From positions 1 to 64,000 of the forward strand of contig NZ_JAEIOJ010000015.1 of assembly GCF_016464305.1 (NCBI RefSeq): a DNA stretch of 64,000 nt, given 5' to 3'. The stretch is from Umezawaea beigongshangensis. GTDB lineage: Bacteria; Actinomycetota; Actinomycetes; Mycobacteriales; Pseudonocardiaceae. Position 1 is the stretch's first letter, and the number at the start of each line of letters is the position of its first letter. A program made the translations under genes and the position numbers. The notes beneath the pieces are model-generated. The model saw nothing but the letters and a program-made list of their open reading frames with translations, was not told where the DNA came from and did no database searches. Positions 1-9,395 of this stretch are shown in pieces.

Positions 1-876
1 ACGGACGGGCTGCTCGCGGCGCGGAGCCTCCGCGCGGGCCGGCTGCTCGCGCCGGACGGGGTCGGGACGCGCGGGCTCGCGACGGGGAGCCTCGGCGCGG
101 GCGGGCTGCTCGCGGCGCGGAGCCTCCGCGCGGGCGGGCTGCTCGCGCCGGACGGGCTCCGGCTTGGCCGGCTCGCGCCGCACCTGCGGCTCGGCACGGC
201 GCTGGGGCTCGTCGACGACCCGCTCGATCAGCTCGGTCCGGTCGTTCGCCGGCCTCTTCTCCGCGAGCTTCCGCTGCTCGGCGGCCTTGCGCTCCGCCGC
301 CTTGCGCTCCGCCGCCTTGCGCTCGGCCGCCTTGGCGCTGGCCGGACCGGCCGTGATGATCCGCTTGTCGTCGGCCGGCGTCAGCCGGGACTGGTCGGAC
401 AGCGAGCGCATCCTGGTCGACTCGGCGCGCAGCGCGACGCGCTCGACGAGCACCTCGCCGCCGAGGAGCGCCTCCAGGTTCTCCCGCAGCGTGCGCAGCT
501 CCGAGCGCAGCGCCTGGAGGTCGTCGCGCGACTCGTCCTGGATGCGCTGGCGGGTCTCGTTCTCGACCTCCAGCTCGAACTCGCGCCGGGCGGCGACCTC
601 GCGCTCCAGCTCCAGCTCGTAGACGGACTGGAGATCGGCGACCTCGTCCTCCCGCTCCGCGACCTGCCGCCGGTAGCGCGCCGCCAGGAAGGCGCCCACG
701 AGGGCGGCCCACAGGGCGGACACCACGGCGAGGCGCAAGAGCCTCGCGTCGTCGCTCAGGACGAGAACCGCCGCGGACACCAGGGCGAGCGCCAGTGCAG
801 CCACCAGCAGCAGTCGTCCGGACCCACGGCCGTCGTCGTTCCGATCGTCGTCGGTCGACGTGCCACGGCCGCTCAT
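1..876 (-). CDS. DUF6779-like membrane protein (3' end outside window)
   Basis: Start ATG at 876; the frame stays open to position 1, giving 292 codons with no stop, so the C terminus is missing. Two hydrophobic helices (about residues 21-40 and 47-67) are followed by a charged coiled coil (about 68-125). A KAAER motif repeats four times (plus-strand 270-335), then comes an Arg/Pro/Ala-rich tail built of repeats around PARAEAPRREQ. This matches the actinobacterial DUF6779 architecture, and the position beside DUF3180 and folK matches Rv3604c of M. tuberculosis. Function is unknown; a membrane-anchored protein with a disordered basic cytoplasmic tail is the safest description. The gap to the DUF3180 gene is 50 bases and both read leftward. 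Confidence 0.75.
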   Translation of the reverse strand, partial: MSGRGTSTDDDRNDDGRGSGRLLLVAALALALVSAAVLVLSDDARLLRLAVVSALWAALVGAFLAARYRRQVAEREDEVADLQSVYELELEREVAARREFELEVENETRQRIQDESRDDLQALRSELRTLRENLEALLGGEVLVERVALRAESTRMRSLSDQSRLTPADDKRIITAGPASAKAAERKAAERKAAERKAAEQRKLAEKRPANDRTELIERVVDEPQRRAEPQVRREPAKPEPVRREQPARAEAPRREQPARAEAPRREPARPDPVRREQPARAEAPRREQPVR

Positions 877-926
877 GGCTGACACGGTACCTGGGAGTTA
901 TGCGACCGAGACCTCCGAGGACGTGT

Positions 927-1379
927 TCACCTCGTTTCGTGCGGATCGCGCGGAGTGCGGCAGCAGTGCTCCAGCCACAGCCCCGCGCCGATCAGCGCCA
1001 GTGCGCAGACCATCCCCACGACGGCGCTCACCAGGTCGTTCGACGCCGCGTCGAGGTCACCGGTCGAGGGCAGGACGTAGATCAGCACACCGGCCCACGC
1101 GCCGAGCATGACGGCGCCGAGCACGGACGAGGCCTTCGCCAGCGCCACCGCCCGCGCCGCCGTGATCGGGTCGACGGGCTCGCTGCCGGGCTTGCGCTGG
1201 ATGCGGGCGCGCAGCACGAACGCCAGCACGAGGTCCACCAGCGCGATGACGAGCAGCGTGACGCCCGCGAGCCGGGGCAGCGGAGGCAGCGACCCGTACG
1301 CGACGCGCAGCAGCAGGTGCACGAGCAGTCCGGTGACGACCCCGGCGACGAGCAGGTCGCGGATCCTGGTGAACCTCAC
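927..1379 (-). CDS. DUF3180 membrane protein
   Basis: About 150 residues, mostly hydrophobic. It begins VRFTRIRDLL and has four probable membrane helices (near residues 9-27, 35-57, 80-100 and 115-140). The start VRFTR.RDL, the small tetra-spanning layout and the position next to folK match the actinobacterial DUF3180 family (Rv3605c). I chose GTG at 1379 because family members begin at this motif; an in-frame GTG at 1397 would add six residues. The function of the family is not known. In M. tuberculosis this gene directly follows folK; here an XRE/DUF397 pair sits between them. Confidence 0.8.
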   Translation of the reverse strand: MRFTRIRDLLVAGVVTGLLVHLLLRVAYGSLPPLPRLAGVTLLVIALVDLVLAFVLRARIQRKPGSEPVDPITAARAVALAKASSVLGAVMLGAWAGVLIYVLPSTGDLDAASNDLVSAVVGMVCALALIGAGLWLEHCCRTPRDPHETR

Positions 1380-1411
1380 TCCCCCATCCTGCCCCACCGC
1401 CGGGAGCGGGC

Positions 1412-1597
1412 TCAGGCGCCGCGCAGGAACGCCGCGAACGCCTCCGCGCCGAACACCAGCACCGGGCCGTCCGGGTGCTTGGAATCGCGCACGGCGCAGA
1501 AATCACGCGAACGGCTCAGCTCGACGCATTCGTTGCCCGCGTTGCTGCGACTCGATCTGCGCCATTCGGCGGTCCGGAGTTCAGACTCGCAGTTCAT
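1412..1597 (-). CDS. DUF397 domain protein
   Basis: A 61-residue protein with the full DUF397 pattern: W-R-R-S-S-R-S near the start, then G-N-E-C-V-E-L, then C-A-V-R-D-S-K with P-D-G-P-V-L-V-F, and a terminal F-A-A-F-L-R. These small proteins nearly always follow an XRE/DUF5753 regulator in actinomycetes, as in the bldB/whiJ-type systems. It overlaps the end of the upstream regulator by 17 bases, so the two are probably co-translated. Its role is inferred to be modulation of the partner DNA-binding protein; nothing in the sequence shows a target. Confidence 0.9.
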   Translation of the reverse strand: MNCESELRTAEWRRSSRSNAGNECVELSRSRDFCAVRDSKHPDGPVLVFGAEAFAAFLRGA

Positions 1598-2444
1598 CGG
1601 CCACCTCCACGATGTGCTTCACGGAAGCGTCCGCGTCGAGGGCGGCCTCCTGCAAGGCGTTGAAATTGACGACGTACGGCTCCCTGCCGTACCTGGTCTC
1701 CACGTATCGGCCGGAGTTCAGGTTCTCCAGGTACACGACGTCCTCGAACCGCTTGTCGGCGAAGGACAGGACGCTGAAGGAGGAACCCTGGGCCGCGTGC
1801 GCGCCGCAGGAGAACGGAACCACTTGAACCGTCACGTTCTCCCGGCCGGCGAGCGCCAGCAGGTGGTGCAACTGCTCCACCATCACGGCCGGTCCGCCGA
1901 CCTCCTGGCGCAGCGTCCCCTCCGCGACGACGAACCGGGCCTCCAGGGGGTGGTCGACGTCGTCCAGCCGCTCCTGCCGCTTGAGCCGCACCCGCGCCTG
2001 CGCCTCGACCACCTCCTCCGGCTGGGGCGGCAACCACGCTCGGCCGAGCGCCAGCGCGTAGGCGCGGGTCTGCACCAGACCCGGCAGCACGTCCGACTTG
2101 TAGGCCCGGACCAGGCTCGCCTCCGACTCCAGCTCCACGTACTCGCGCACCGCCTCGAACAGCGCGTCCGCGGTCTCGTCCTCCCACCAGCCCGGCACGA
2201 GAGCGCGCTCCGCGGCGCGGTAGAGCAGGTCGCGATCGGGCTCCGGCACCCGGTACACCTCGCCCAGCGCCTTCACGTCCTCCGGGCGAATGGGGTGGTA
2301 GGCGTTTTCCAGCTTGCTCAGCTTGGCCTGGGAGAACCCCACCTCCCGCGACACCTCGGCCCCCGACTTGCCGGTTTCCCAGCGCCAGCTGGCCAAGCAC
2401 CGCGCGACCAGCCGCTCCCGCACATTCGGTTTGTACGTCCCCAT
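1581..2444 (-). CDS. XRE-family regulator with DUF5753 domain
   Basis: Start ATG at 2444 (MGTYKPNVRER), preceded by GAGGAG-like bases; upstream in-frame starts give an atypical extension. Residues about 12-65 form a Cro/C1-type helix-turn-helix (SGAEVSREVGFSQAKLSKLE). The remainder is a DUF5753 ligand/partner domain (VPGLLQT-like VLPGLVQTRAYA, then R-Q-E-V-G-G and a C-terminal V-V-Y-L-E-N segment). With the overlapping DUF397 gene it forms the common actinomycete whiJ-like regulatory pair. The pair is inserted in the otherwise conserved folK-DUF3180 junction. The upstream DNA (2445-2700) is visibly less GC-rich than its surroundings. Confidence 0.9.
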   Translation of the reverse strand: MGTYKPNVRERLVARCLASWRWETGKSGAEVSREVGFSQAKLSKLENAYHPIRPEDVKALGEVYRVPEPDRDLLYRAAERALVPGWWEDETADALFEAVREYVELESEASLVRAYKSDVLPGLVQTRAYALALGRAWLPPQPEEVVEAQARVRLKRQERLDDVDHPLEARFVVAEGTLRQEVGGPAVMVEQLHHLLALAGRENVTVQVVPFSCGAHAAQGSSFSVLSFADKRFEDVVYLENLNSGRYVETRYGREPYVVNFNALQEAALDADASVKHIVEVADELRV

Positions 2445-2498
2445 GCGAGGAGAATAATGGAAACCCCGTGCCACCGTTCGGGTCATCCTTCGGATGTA

Positions 2499-3005
2499 TT
2501 AACGGTCACCAATCAATGGAATGGACAGGATGAGGTCATCCCGCCTACGCACTCCTGCGGTGTCCACTCCCACCAGCAGATCAGCGACACTTCCGCGTCC
2601 GGGCACTGCGGCATTCGGGTCAACGTCGTGCCAGGGAATCAGCACGGTTGCCCGATCGTGTGCACCCGGATGAGGCAAAATCAATTCCGGATCACTCGAA
2701 AGGATGCCGTCCACCGAGACGACGTCCACGTCGAGGGTCCGCGGTCCCCAGTGGCGCTCCCGGACCCGCCCGGCGCGGCGCTCCAGCTCCTGCCCGCGCC
2801 GCAGCCACCCCCGCGCGTCGACGTCCGGGGACGACACCACGAGCACCGCGTTGAGGAAGTCGTCCTGGTCCAGCACCCCCCAGGGGGCCGTCTCGTACAC
2901 CGGCGACACGGCCACCGCCACGTCGGCGAAGCCCTCCACCGCCAGGCGCAGGAACCCGAGCCGGTCGCCGAGGTTCGAGCCGAGCGACAGGACGGCCCTG
3001 CTCAC
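2499..3005 (-). CDS. folK: 2-amino-4-hydroxy-6-hydroxymethyldihydropteridine diphosphokinase
   Basis: 168 residues. FolK transfers pyrophosphate from ATP to 6-hydroxymethyl-dihydropterin, the step before dihydropteroate synthase in folate synthesis. The N-terminal SLGSNLGDR motif and the central G-P-R-T-L-D-V-D-V signature are present. Start GTG at 3005 overlaps the folB stop (GTGA). The last 60 or so residues are encoded in DNA with lower GC than the rest and end IPLIGDR, which may mark the edge of the inserted XRE/DUF397 segment. Last fol gene of the run. Confidence 0.95.
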   Translation of the reverse strand: MSRAVLSLGSNLGDRLGFLRLAVEGFADVAVAVSPVYETAPWGVLDQDDFLNAVLVVSSPDVDARGWLRRGQELERRAGRVRERHWGPRTLDVDVVSVDGILSSDPELILPHPGAHDRATVLIPWHDVDPNAAVPGRGSVADLLVGVDTAGVRRRDDLILSIPLIGDR

Positions 3006-3379
3006 CGCCCGCGCACCTCGCGCCTGGACCGCCGGATCGTCACCGACACGTCGGCGAAGGTCAGCGGGATCGGCGCGGACGGCTTGTGCACCGTGACCTC
3101 GACGGCGTGCAGCCGCTCGTCGGTCAGCACCTCGTCCGCGATCAGGCCCGCGACCGTCTCGATCAGGTCGCGCGGCTCGCCCCCGACGATCGCGGCGACC
3201 CGCTCGGCGAGCTCGCCGTAGTGCAGGGTCTGCGCGAGGTCGTCGGTCTCCGCCGCCCCGGTGAGGTCCAGCCACGCCGTGACGTCCACCAGGAAGTCCT
3301 GGCCGTCGCGCTTCTCGTGGTCGAACACGCCGTGGTGCCCGCGGACCCGCAGCCCGGTGAGCGTGATGCGGTCGCTCAT
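3002..3379 (-). CDS. folB: Dihydroneopterin aldolase
   Basis: 125 residues starting [22 protein letters not shown], the usual FolB opening, with the G-x-H-G-V-F-x-x-E-K motif that holds the catalytic glutamate region. The C-terminal V-T-V-H-K-P motif contributes the catalytic lysine. It converts dihydroneopterin to 6-hydroxymethyl-dihydropterin and glycolaldehyde. ATG at 3379 overlaps the folP stop (ATGA) and its own stop overlaps the folK start, so translation of folP, folB and folK is coupled. Confidence 0.95.
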   Translation of the reverse strand: MSDRITLTGLRVRGHHGVFDHEKRDGQDFLVDVTAWLDLTGAAETDDLAQTLHYGELAERVAAIVGGEPRDLIETVAGLIADEVLTDERLHAVEVTVHKPSAPIPLTFADVSVTIRRSRREVRGR

Positions 3380-4206
3380 CGCGCGGCCCGCCACGCGCCG
3401 GCCACGGCCACCGCGTCCAGCGAACGGTCCACGTCGTGCACCCGCACGCCCCACGCGCCGTGGAACGCCGACAGCGCCGACACCGCCGCCGTGGCGTCCT
3501 CGCGGCCCGACGGCGGACGCGGCGTGCCGTCCCGACCGGCGAGCAGCGTGCCCAGGAAGCGTTTGCGCGACGCGCCGACCAGCACCGGGAACCCGAGGTC
3601 CACCAGCTCGTCCAGGCGGTGCAGCAGCTGCCAGTTGTGCTCGGCGCGCTTGGCGAACCCCAGACCGGGGTCGAGCACGACGTTCTCCTCGCGGACGCCG
3701 GCTGCCAGCGCCGCCTCGACCCTGGCCAGCAGTTCGTCGCGCACGTCGATCACGACGTCGTCGTAGTGCGCGAGCGAGTCCATCTCGGTGCTGTGCCCGC
3801 GCCAGTGCATGAGGACCCACGGCACTCCGGCCCCGGCGACGACCCCGGCCATGTCCGGGTCGGCCAGCCCGCCGGAGACGTCGTTGACGACGGTCGCGCC
3901 CGCCTCCAGGGCGGCGGCGGCCACCCGCGCGCGCATCGTGTCCACGCTGACCGGCACCCCCTCGGCGACCAGGGCGCGGACCACCGGGGCCACTCGCGCC
4001 GCCTCGACCTCGGGGGCGACCCGCTCGGCTCCCGGCCGGGTGGACTCGCCCCCCACGTCGACCAGGTCGGCGCCGCGCCGGTGCATCGCCACGCCGTGCG
4101 CCACGGCGTCGTCGAGGTCGAGGTAGCGACCGCCGTCGGAGAACGAGTCGGGGGTGACGTTGACGACGCCCACCACCGCGCAGCGACCCGGCTTCGGGAG
4201 CGTCAC
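3376..4206 (-). CDS. folP: Dihydropteroate synthase
   Basis: 276 residues, full length. It condenses p-aminobenzoate with the pterin pyrophosphate and is the sulfonamide target. Signature loops are visible: [11 protein letters not shown] (pterin loop), [24 protein letters not shown] and [12 protein letters not shown] start at 4206 overlaps the folE stop by four bases. It sits between folE and folB as in other actinobacteria, and corresponds in position to folP1 (Rv3608c). Confidence 0.96.
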   Translation of the reverse strand: MTLPKPGRCAVVGVVNVTPDSFSDGGRYLDLDDAVAHGVAMHRRGADLVDVGGESTRPGAERVAPEVEAARVAPVVRALVAEGVPVSVDTMRARVAAAALEAGATVVNDVSGGLADPDMAGVVAGAGVPWVLMHWRGHSTEMDSLAHYDDVVIDVRDELLARVEAALAAGVREENVVLDPGLGFAKRAEHNWQLLHRLDELVDLGFPVLVGASRKRFLGTLLAGRDGTPRPPSGREDATAAVSALSAFHGAWGVRVHDVDRSLDAVAVAGAWRAAR

Positions 4207-4841
4207 GACCGGCCCCTGATGAGGGCGATGGCCTCCGCCCGCGACGAGGCCGAGGTGCGCAGGACCCCGCGCACCGCGGAGGTCGTGGTGCGGGAACCGG
4301 GCTTGCGGACACCGCGCATCCCCATGCAGAGGTGCTCGGCCTCGACCACGACGATCACGCCGCGCGGTTCGAGCCTGCGCACCAGCGCGTCGGCGACCTG
4401 CGAGGTCAGCCGCTCCTGCACCTGGGGACGCTTGGAGTAGAGGTCGACGAGCCGGGCGAGCTTCGACAGCCCGGTCACGCGGCCCTGCTCGTTGGGGATG
4501 TAGCCGACGTGCGCCTCGCCGTGGAACGGGAGCAGGTGGTGCTCGCAGAAGCTGTACATCGGGATGTCGGTGACCAGGACGAGTTCCTCGTGGCTCTCGT
4601 CGAAGGTCTTCGCCAGCACGGTGTCGGCGTCGGTGTAGAGCCCGGCGAACAGCTCGCGGTAGGCCCGCGCCACCCTCGCGGGTGTGTCGCGCAGGCCCTC
4701 GCGATCGGGGTCCTCACCGCAGGCGAGCAGCAGTTCGCGGATGGCGGCCTCGGCGCGCGGGTGGTCGAAGGCCCTCCGCGCGGAGACGCCGGTCTCCCCA
4801 TCGGGAAGACCGGCGTTCGCACCGCTGACGATCTCGGTCAC
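4203..4841 (-). CDS. folE: GTP cyclohydrolase I
   Basis: 212 residues from GTG at 4841 ([11 protein letters not shown]), which overlaps the ftsH stop (GTGA); longer in-frame starts would lie inside ftsH. The enzyme opens GTP to form dihydroneopterin triphosphate, the first step of folate synthesis. Zinc-site motifs are present: [11 protein letters not shown] and H-L-C-M-G-M-R-G-V. The core family region begins near residue 30 ([12 protein letters not shown]). First gene of the coupled folE-folP-folB-folK series behind ftsH. Confidence 0.96.
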   Translation of the reverse strand: MTEIVSGANAGLPDGETGVSARRAFDHPRAEAAIRELLLACGEDPDREGLRDTPARVARAYRELFAGLYTDADTVLAKTFDESHEELVLVTDIPMYSFCEHHLLPFHGEAHVGYIPNEQGRVTGLSKLARLVDLYSKRPQVQERLTSQVADALVRRLEPRGVIVVVEAEHLCMGMRGVRKPGSRTTTSAVRGVLRTSASSRAEAIALIRGRS

Positions 4842-7114
4842 CTGCGGTTGTCCGGATCGGTGTCGAACGAGCGCTGTGTCGCGTCGGTGTCGCTCGGCTC
4901 GTCCTTCTTCGGCTCCCAGGCGGGCGTCCACGGAGCCGGCTGGCTCGCGGGCGCCGTCGCCGGCGTCCACCCCGGAGGGGCGCCGTAGTTCGGCGGGCCC
5001 GACGGGTTGGCCGCCTTCGGCGTCGCGTACGGGTTCGGGTTCGCCGCGGGCGTCGACCCGTTGGGCGCGACGGGCACCGCACCGGCCGGTTCACCGGGGA
5101 CGTCCTGCGCGCCGGGGAGGGTCGCGACCGGGATCGGCTCCTCCTCCTGACGCGGCTCCTCGGCCGGCGCGTCGGGCGGCCACGGCTCGCCGCGCTCCCT
5201 GGCCAGCTCGGCCGGGGTCTTGACCGGCGGCTTGTCCGAGGGCGTGCGGTCGCCGAAGTCGTTGAACTGGGTGATCCGGGGACGCTTCTCGACCCTGGCG
5301 AAGATCCGCTCCAGGTCCTTCTGGTGCAGCGTCTCCTTCTCGATCAGTTCGAGCGTGAGGTCGTCGAGGACGTCGCGGTAGGTGTTGAGCACCTCGTACG
5401 CCTCGGTGTGCGCGGCCTCGATGAGCTTGCGCACCTCCTCGTCGATCTCGTGCGCGACCTCCAGCGAGTAGTCCGCCTGCCGGCCGGCCGTGCGGCCGAG
5501 GAAGGGCTCACCCTGCTCCTGGCCGTACTTGACCGCGCCGAGCCGCGCGCTCATGCCGTACTCGGTGACCATCGCGCGGGCGATCTTCGTCGCCTGCTCG
5601 ATGTCGTTGGACGCGCCGGTCGTGGGCTCGTGGAACACGAGCTCCTCGGCCGAGCGGCCGCCGAGGGCGAACACCAGCCGCGCGATCATCTCGGACCTGG
5701 TCATCAGGTCCTTGTCCTCCTCGGGGACGGACAGGGTGTGCCCACCCGTGCGCCCGCGGGCGAGGATCGTGACCTTGTAGACCGGGTCGATGTCCGGCAT
5801 GGCCCACGCGGCCAGGGCGTGCCCGGCCTCGTGGTACGCGGTGATCTTCTTCTCCTTCTCGGAGATGATCCGGCTCTTGCGGGCCGGACCGCCGATCACC
5901 CGGTCCACCGACTCCTCCAGGGCGGCGCCGTCGATGACGGTGCCGTTGTGGCGGGCGGTGAGCAGCGCGGCCTCGTTGATGACGTTGGCGAGGTCGGCGC
6001 CGGAGAACCCGACGGTGCGCTTGGCCAGGCCGTCGAGGTCCGCCTCCGCGGCCAACGGCTTGCCCTTGGCGTGCACCCGGAGGATCTGCTTGCGGCCCTT
6101 CAGGTCCGGCGCGGACACCGGGATCTGCCGGTCGAAGCGACCGGGGCGCAGCAGAGCGGGGTCCAGGATGTCCGGCCGGTTGGTGGCCGCGATGAGGATG
6201 ATCCCGCCGCGCGAGTCGAAGCCGTCCATCTCCACGAGGAGCTGGTTCAGCGTCTGCTCGCGCTCGTCGTGACCGCCGCCCATGCCGGCGCCGCGGTGGC
6301 GGCCGACGGCGTCGATCTCGTCGACGAAGATGATGCAGGGCGCGTTCTGCTTGGCCTGCTCGAACAGGTCGCGGACGCGCGAGGCGCCCACGCCGACGAA
6401 CATCTCCACGAAGTCGGAGCCGGAGATCGAGTAGAACGGCACTCCGGCCTCACCGGCGACGGCGCGCGCGAGCAGCGTCTTGCCGGTTCCCGGCGGCCCG
6501 TAGAGCAGAACGCCCTTCGGGATCTTCGCGCCCAGCGCCTGGTAGCGGCCGGGGTTCTGGAGGAAGTCCTTGATCTCGTAGAGCTCCTCGACGGCCTCCT
6601 CCGCGCCCGCGACGTCGGCGAAGGTCGTCTTCGGCATGTCCTTGGAGAGCTGCTTGGCCTTGGACTTGCCGAAGTTCAGGACGCGGTTGCCGCCGCCCTG
6701 GGCGTTGTTCATCATCCACATGAGCAGCAGGAGCAGCAGGCCCAGGGGCACGAGGTAGAGCAGTATCTGCACCAGGAAGCTGTCCTGGCTGACCTTGGTC
6801 TCGACCGCCGGGTCGTTGCTCGCCTCGTCGAGGATGGTGAAGACCTCGTCCGTCGAGCTGGCCGGGTACTGGGCCATGAGCTGGGAGTGGCCGTCGAGGT
6901 TGACACCGTCGTTGAGAGTCAGCTTGATGCGCTGCTCTTTGTCCTCGATGGTGGCTTCCTTGACCTTGCCCTCCCTGATCTGCTCGAGCGCTTGGGAGGT
7001 CTTCACGGAGTGGTAGCCCCGTGTGTCGTCCAGGAGCACGGAGAACAAGTAGTAGATCAGAAACACCGCCACGATCCACAGCAGCGGGTTGCGAAGCAGG
7101 CGCTTGCGGTCCAT
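4838..7114 (-). CDS. ftsH: ATP-dependent zinc metalloprotease FtsH
   Basis: 758 residues. This membrane AAA+ protease degrades damaged membrane and short-lived cytosolic proteins. A first helix (about 9-28), an extracytoplasmic region (29-112) and a second helix (about 113-135) anchor it. Walker A GPPGTGKT lies at 206-213, Walker B IIFVDEID at 261-268, the second region of homology near 311-330 ([20 protein letters not shown]), and the zinc motif HEAGH at 428-432. The last 120 residues are a Pro/Ala/Asn-rich tail typical of actinobacterial FtsH. First gene of the leftward ftsH-fol run; its promoter should lie in 7115-7300. Confidence 0.97.
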   Translation of the reverse strand: MDRKRLLRNPLLWIVAVFLIYYLFSVLLDDTRGYHSVKTSQALEQIREGKVKEATIEDKEQRIKLTLNDGVNLDGHSQLMAQYPASSTDEVFTILDEASNDPAVETKVSQDSFLVQILLYLVPLGLLLLLLMWMMNNAQGGGNRVLNFGKSKAKQLSKDMPKTTFADVAGAEEAVEELYEIKDFLQNPGRYQALGAKIPKGVLLYGPPGTGKTLLARAVAGEAGVPFYSISGSDFVEMFVGVGASRVRDLFEQAKQNAPCIIFVDEIDAVGRHRGAGMGGGHDEREQTLNQLLVEMDGFDSRGGIILIAATNRPDILDPALLRPGRFDRQIPVSAPDLKGRKQILRVHAKGKPLAAEADLDGLAKRTVGFSGADLANVINEAALLTARHNGTVIDGAALEESVDRVIGGPARKSRIISEKEKKITAYHEAGHALAAWAMPDIDPVYKVTILARGRTGGHTLSVPEEDKDLMTRSEMIARLVFALGGRSAEELVFHEPTTGASNDIEQATKIARAMVTEYGMSARLGAVKYGQEQGEPFLGRTAGRQADYSLEVAHEIDEEVRKLIEAAHTEAYEVLNTYRDVLDDLTLELIEKETLHQKDLERIFARVEKRPRITQFNDFGDRTPSDKPPVKTPAELARERGEPWPPDAPAEEPRQEEEPIPVATLPGAQDVPGEPAGAVPVAPNGSTPAANPNPYATPKAANPSGPPNYGAPPGWTPATAPASQPAPWTPAWEPKKDEPSDTDATQRSFDTDPDNRR

Positions 7115-7618
7115 TCACTTACGGCCGTGAGGCGGCCTCGACCCTCCCTGACTTGCATGTCGGGTGGTGGTCGACCCACCGCTCCCCGTTCACGGGCACA
7201 CCCGTCGGACCAGCGTACCGCCCGGCGGCCGGACCCAACCGTTCACCGCGTGGACGATCGGACCGGGTGTCCGTCTGCACCCCACAACGGGCGGAACACG
7301 CCTCCGGTTCCCCCGCGTGACGGCCGACACCGGGCCGCCCGGCGCGGGGACGGGACGCGACGGCACCGCACGGCGGCACCGCAGCTCAGCGCGGGTGCGG
7401 GTGGGCCGTGACGAGACGGTTCGGGTGAACTTCCGGCGCGACGGTGCCACACTCATGAAGAATTTTCAGTTTTAGGGCGGTGACACGACCTGTCGGCCAT
7501 GTGGAGTGACGCAGACCACTCTCCGTCGGTCCGCATGATCGCACGTGCGATTCTCTGCGCCTGACGCACGCCCGCCGCCGTCCGGAAGAGTGAATCATCG
7601 ACTGAAGGTACTCACGGT
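7115..7618. other. Divergent intergenic region, ftsH / VWA protein
   Basis: 504 bases without a convincing gene; short open frames here have proline/arginine-rich shadow composition. It must hold the promoters for ftsH (leftward) and the solute-binding/VWA gene (rightward). Two things stand out: an A/T-rich island near 7455-7476 in otherwise GC-rich DNA, and a perfect 14-base palindrome ATCGCACGTGCGAT at 7538-7551, about 70 bases before the VWA gene start. Confidence 0.6.
7538..7551. promoter_or_regulatory. 14-bp perfect palindrome, candidate operator
   Basis: ATCGCACGTGCGAT reads identically on both strands and lies 68 bases before the start of the VWA gene. Length and position suit a dimeric repressor or activator site. 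The regulator is unknown, and a chance palindrome in GC-rich DNA cannot be excluded. Confidence 0.3.
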
Positions 7619-9316
7619 ATGTCACCTAGCCACCAGCCCACTGGATTCCTGAAACGCGTCGCCCTCCCCGTCGGGGCCCTGCTCGGAGTCGTGGCGGCCG
7701 CCGGCGTGACGGTGGTGGCGCTGCGCGCCACGACCGGTCCGGACTGCCGGGGGACGCTGCCGCTGAAGATCGCCGTGGCCCCCGCCGCCGAGGACGTGGT
7801 CCGCCGGGCCGCCGACGAGTACGAGGCGGCGCAACCGACCGTGGACGGCCGGTGCGTGCAGGTGCAGATCGAGGCGCGCAACGCGGCGGACGTCGCGGAG
7901 GACCTGCCGACCGCCCAGATCAACCCGCCGTCGCTGTGGGTGCCCGACTCCTCGATGTGGGCGTCGGAGGCGCAGCGCTCCGCCTCCGAGGTGGGCACCG
8001 ACGCCCCCAAGCTGGAGGTCAAGGAGTCCCTGGCCACCTCCCCGCTGGTCATGGCCGGTTCCGAAGGGGCGATGACGGCGCTCGGCTGGCCCGTCACGAC
8101 GGTGAGCTGGCAGAAGGTCGTCGACCCGTCGGTGTCCGTGACGCTGAGCGATCCGACGCTGGCCACCGAGGGACTCGCCACGCTCGCCGTGATCCGCGGG
8201 CTGCTCGGCAACCCCGACGGCACGCCGAAGCCCGAGCTGATCGGCGCGCTGTACCGGGTGGGCCGCACGGCGCTGCCGTCCGTGCGCGACGCGTTCAGCG
8301 AGGTCGAGCAGGGTGCGGAGAACGCCCCGGTGTTCACCACGACCGAGCAGTCCGTCATCGCCGCCAACCGCGAGTCCGGCACCCGCCGGGTCGTCGCCTC
8401 CTACGCGCAGGAGGGGACGATCAACTTCGACTACCCGCTCGTGCGCGTCGTCCGGCAGTCGGAGGCGCTGGGCACCGGCAGCGCCGCGGCGAGCTTCGAG
8501 GAGGCGCTGCGGTCGGCGCAGACCCGCCAGCGGTTCACCGACGCCGGGTTCCGCGACGCCGACGGCAACCCGCCGCAGAACATCGCGGAGGAGCACGACG
8601 GTGTCGGTGGCGGCCGGGTGACCGTGCTGCCGCAGCCCGAACCGGACCAGGTGTCGGAACTGCTGCGCACGTGGGGAGCCATCAGCCTCGACTCGCGGAT
8701 GCTCGCCGTGCTCGACGTGTCCGGCTCGATGACCGACCCCATGCCCGACGGCGAGACCCGCATCGCGGTGGCCAGGGACGCCGCGCTGACCGCGCTCGCC
8801 CTGCTGCCCGACACCACGCAGATCGGCCTGTGGGTGTTCTCGACCGACAAGAACCCGCCGGACGACTGGCGCGAACTGGTGCCGCTCGGCCCGCTCGGCG
8901 AACCGCTCGGAGCCGTGACCAGGCGCAACGCGCTCCAGCAGGGTGCCGTGCAGCTCCCCGCCCTGGTCGGCGGCGGCACCGCGCTCAACGACACGGCGCT
9001 GGCGGCGTTCCGCTCGATGAAGACGGGCCACGACCCCACGAAGGTCAACTCCGTCGTGCTCATCACCGACGGCAAGAACGACGACGTCTCCAGCATCGAC
9101 ACGGCGACGCTGATCCGGACCCTCCGGAGCGAGTCCGACCCGGCCAAGCCCGTCCCGCTGATCATGGTGGGCCTGGGTCCGGAGGCCGACATGAGCGCGC
9201 TCCAGCAGATCGCCACCACGACGGGGGGCAAGGCCTACCAGGCCCTCGCCCCGGAGGACATCCAGACGGTCCTCCTGGACGCGATCGGCCAGCGCCGCTG
9301 CCGCCCGAACTGCTGA
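7619..9316 (+). CDS. Membrane-anchored solute-binding/VWA domain protein
   Basis: 565 residues. One N-terminal helix (about 14-35) anchors an extracytoplasmic protein. Residues about 40-340 resemble a periplasmic solute-binding fold (LPLKIAVAPAAEDVVRRAADEYEAAQP start, later N-F-D-Y-P-L-V-R-V and a Phe/Arg-rich end typical of family 11 binding proteins). Residues about 360-560 are a von Willebrand A domain with an intact metal-ion site D-V-S-G-S-M near 366 and a second D-G-K-N-D-D loop. Family members with this layout occur widely in actinobacteria without assigned function. It ends in a Cys-rich R-R-C-R-P-N-C. Monocistronic; a hairpin at 9343-9369 ends it. Confidence 0.85.
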   Translation: MSPSHQPTGFLKRVALPVGALLGVVAAAGVTVVALRATTGPDCRGTLPLKIAVAPAAEDVVRRAADEYEAAQPTVDGRCVQVQIEARNAADVAEDLPTAQINPPSLWVPDSSMWASEAQRSASEVGTDAPKLEVKESLATSPLVMAGSEGAMTALGWPVTTVSWQKVVDPSVSVTLSDPTLATEGLATLAVIRGLLGNPDGTPKPELIGALYRVGRTALPSVRDAFSEVEQGAENAPVFTTTEQSVIAANRESGTRRVVASYAQEGTINFDYPLVRVVRQSEALGTGSAAASFEEALRSAQTRQRFTDAGFRDADGNPPQNIAEEHDGVGGGRVTVLPQPEPDQVSELLRTWGAISLDSRMLAVLDVSGSMTDPMPDGETRIAVARDAALTALALLPDTTQIGLWVFSTDKNPPDDWRELVPLGPLGEPLGAVTRRNALQQGAVQLPALVGGGTALNDTALAAFRSMKTGHDPTKVNSVVLITDGKNDDVSSIDTATLIRTLRSESDPAKPVPLIMVGLGPEADMSALQQIATTTGGKAYQALAPEDIQTVLLDAIGQRRCRPNC

Positions 9317-9342
9317 TCTCGGCCGCTCCCGCGGAGACGGCG

Positions 9343-9369
9343 GTGGGGGTGCGCCGGGCGCACCCCCAC
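9343..9369. terminator. Bidirectional hairpin terminator
   Basis: Two perfect 12-base arms (GTGGGGGTGCGC and its complement) around a 3-base loop. It sits between the convergent VWA and hpt genes and has no U-tract, as is common in actinobacteria. Confidence 0.75.
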
Positions 9370-9395
9370 GCGCCGGGCGGTGCTCGGCCTCCGGC

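Noticed and set aside
795-3221. An 808-codon plus-strand open frame opposite the folK/XRE/DUF3180 genes
   Set aside because: It is a shadow of the minus-strand genes: Arg/His/Pro-rich, with no family motif, while the opposite strand carries clear FolK, XRE, DUF397 and DUF3180 proteins.
5324-7411. A 695-codon plus-strand frame across ftsH
   Set aside because: Antisense shadow of ftsH; FtsH has all its AAA and zinc motifs.
7386-7625. A 79-codon minus-strand frame in the ftsH/VWA intergenic region
   Set aside because: Arg/Ser/His-rich, no ribosome site, and it covers the expected divergent promoters.
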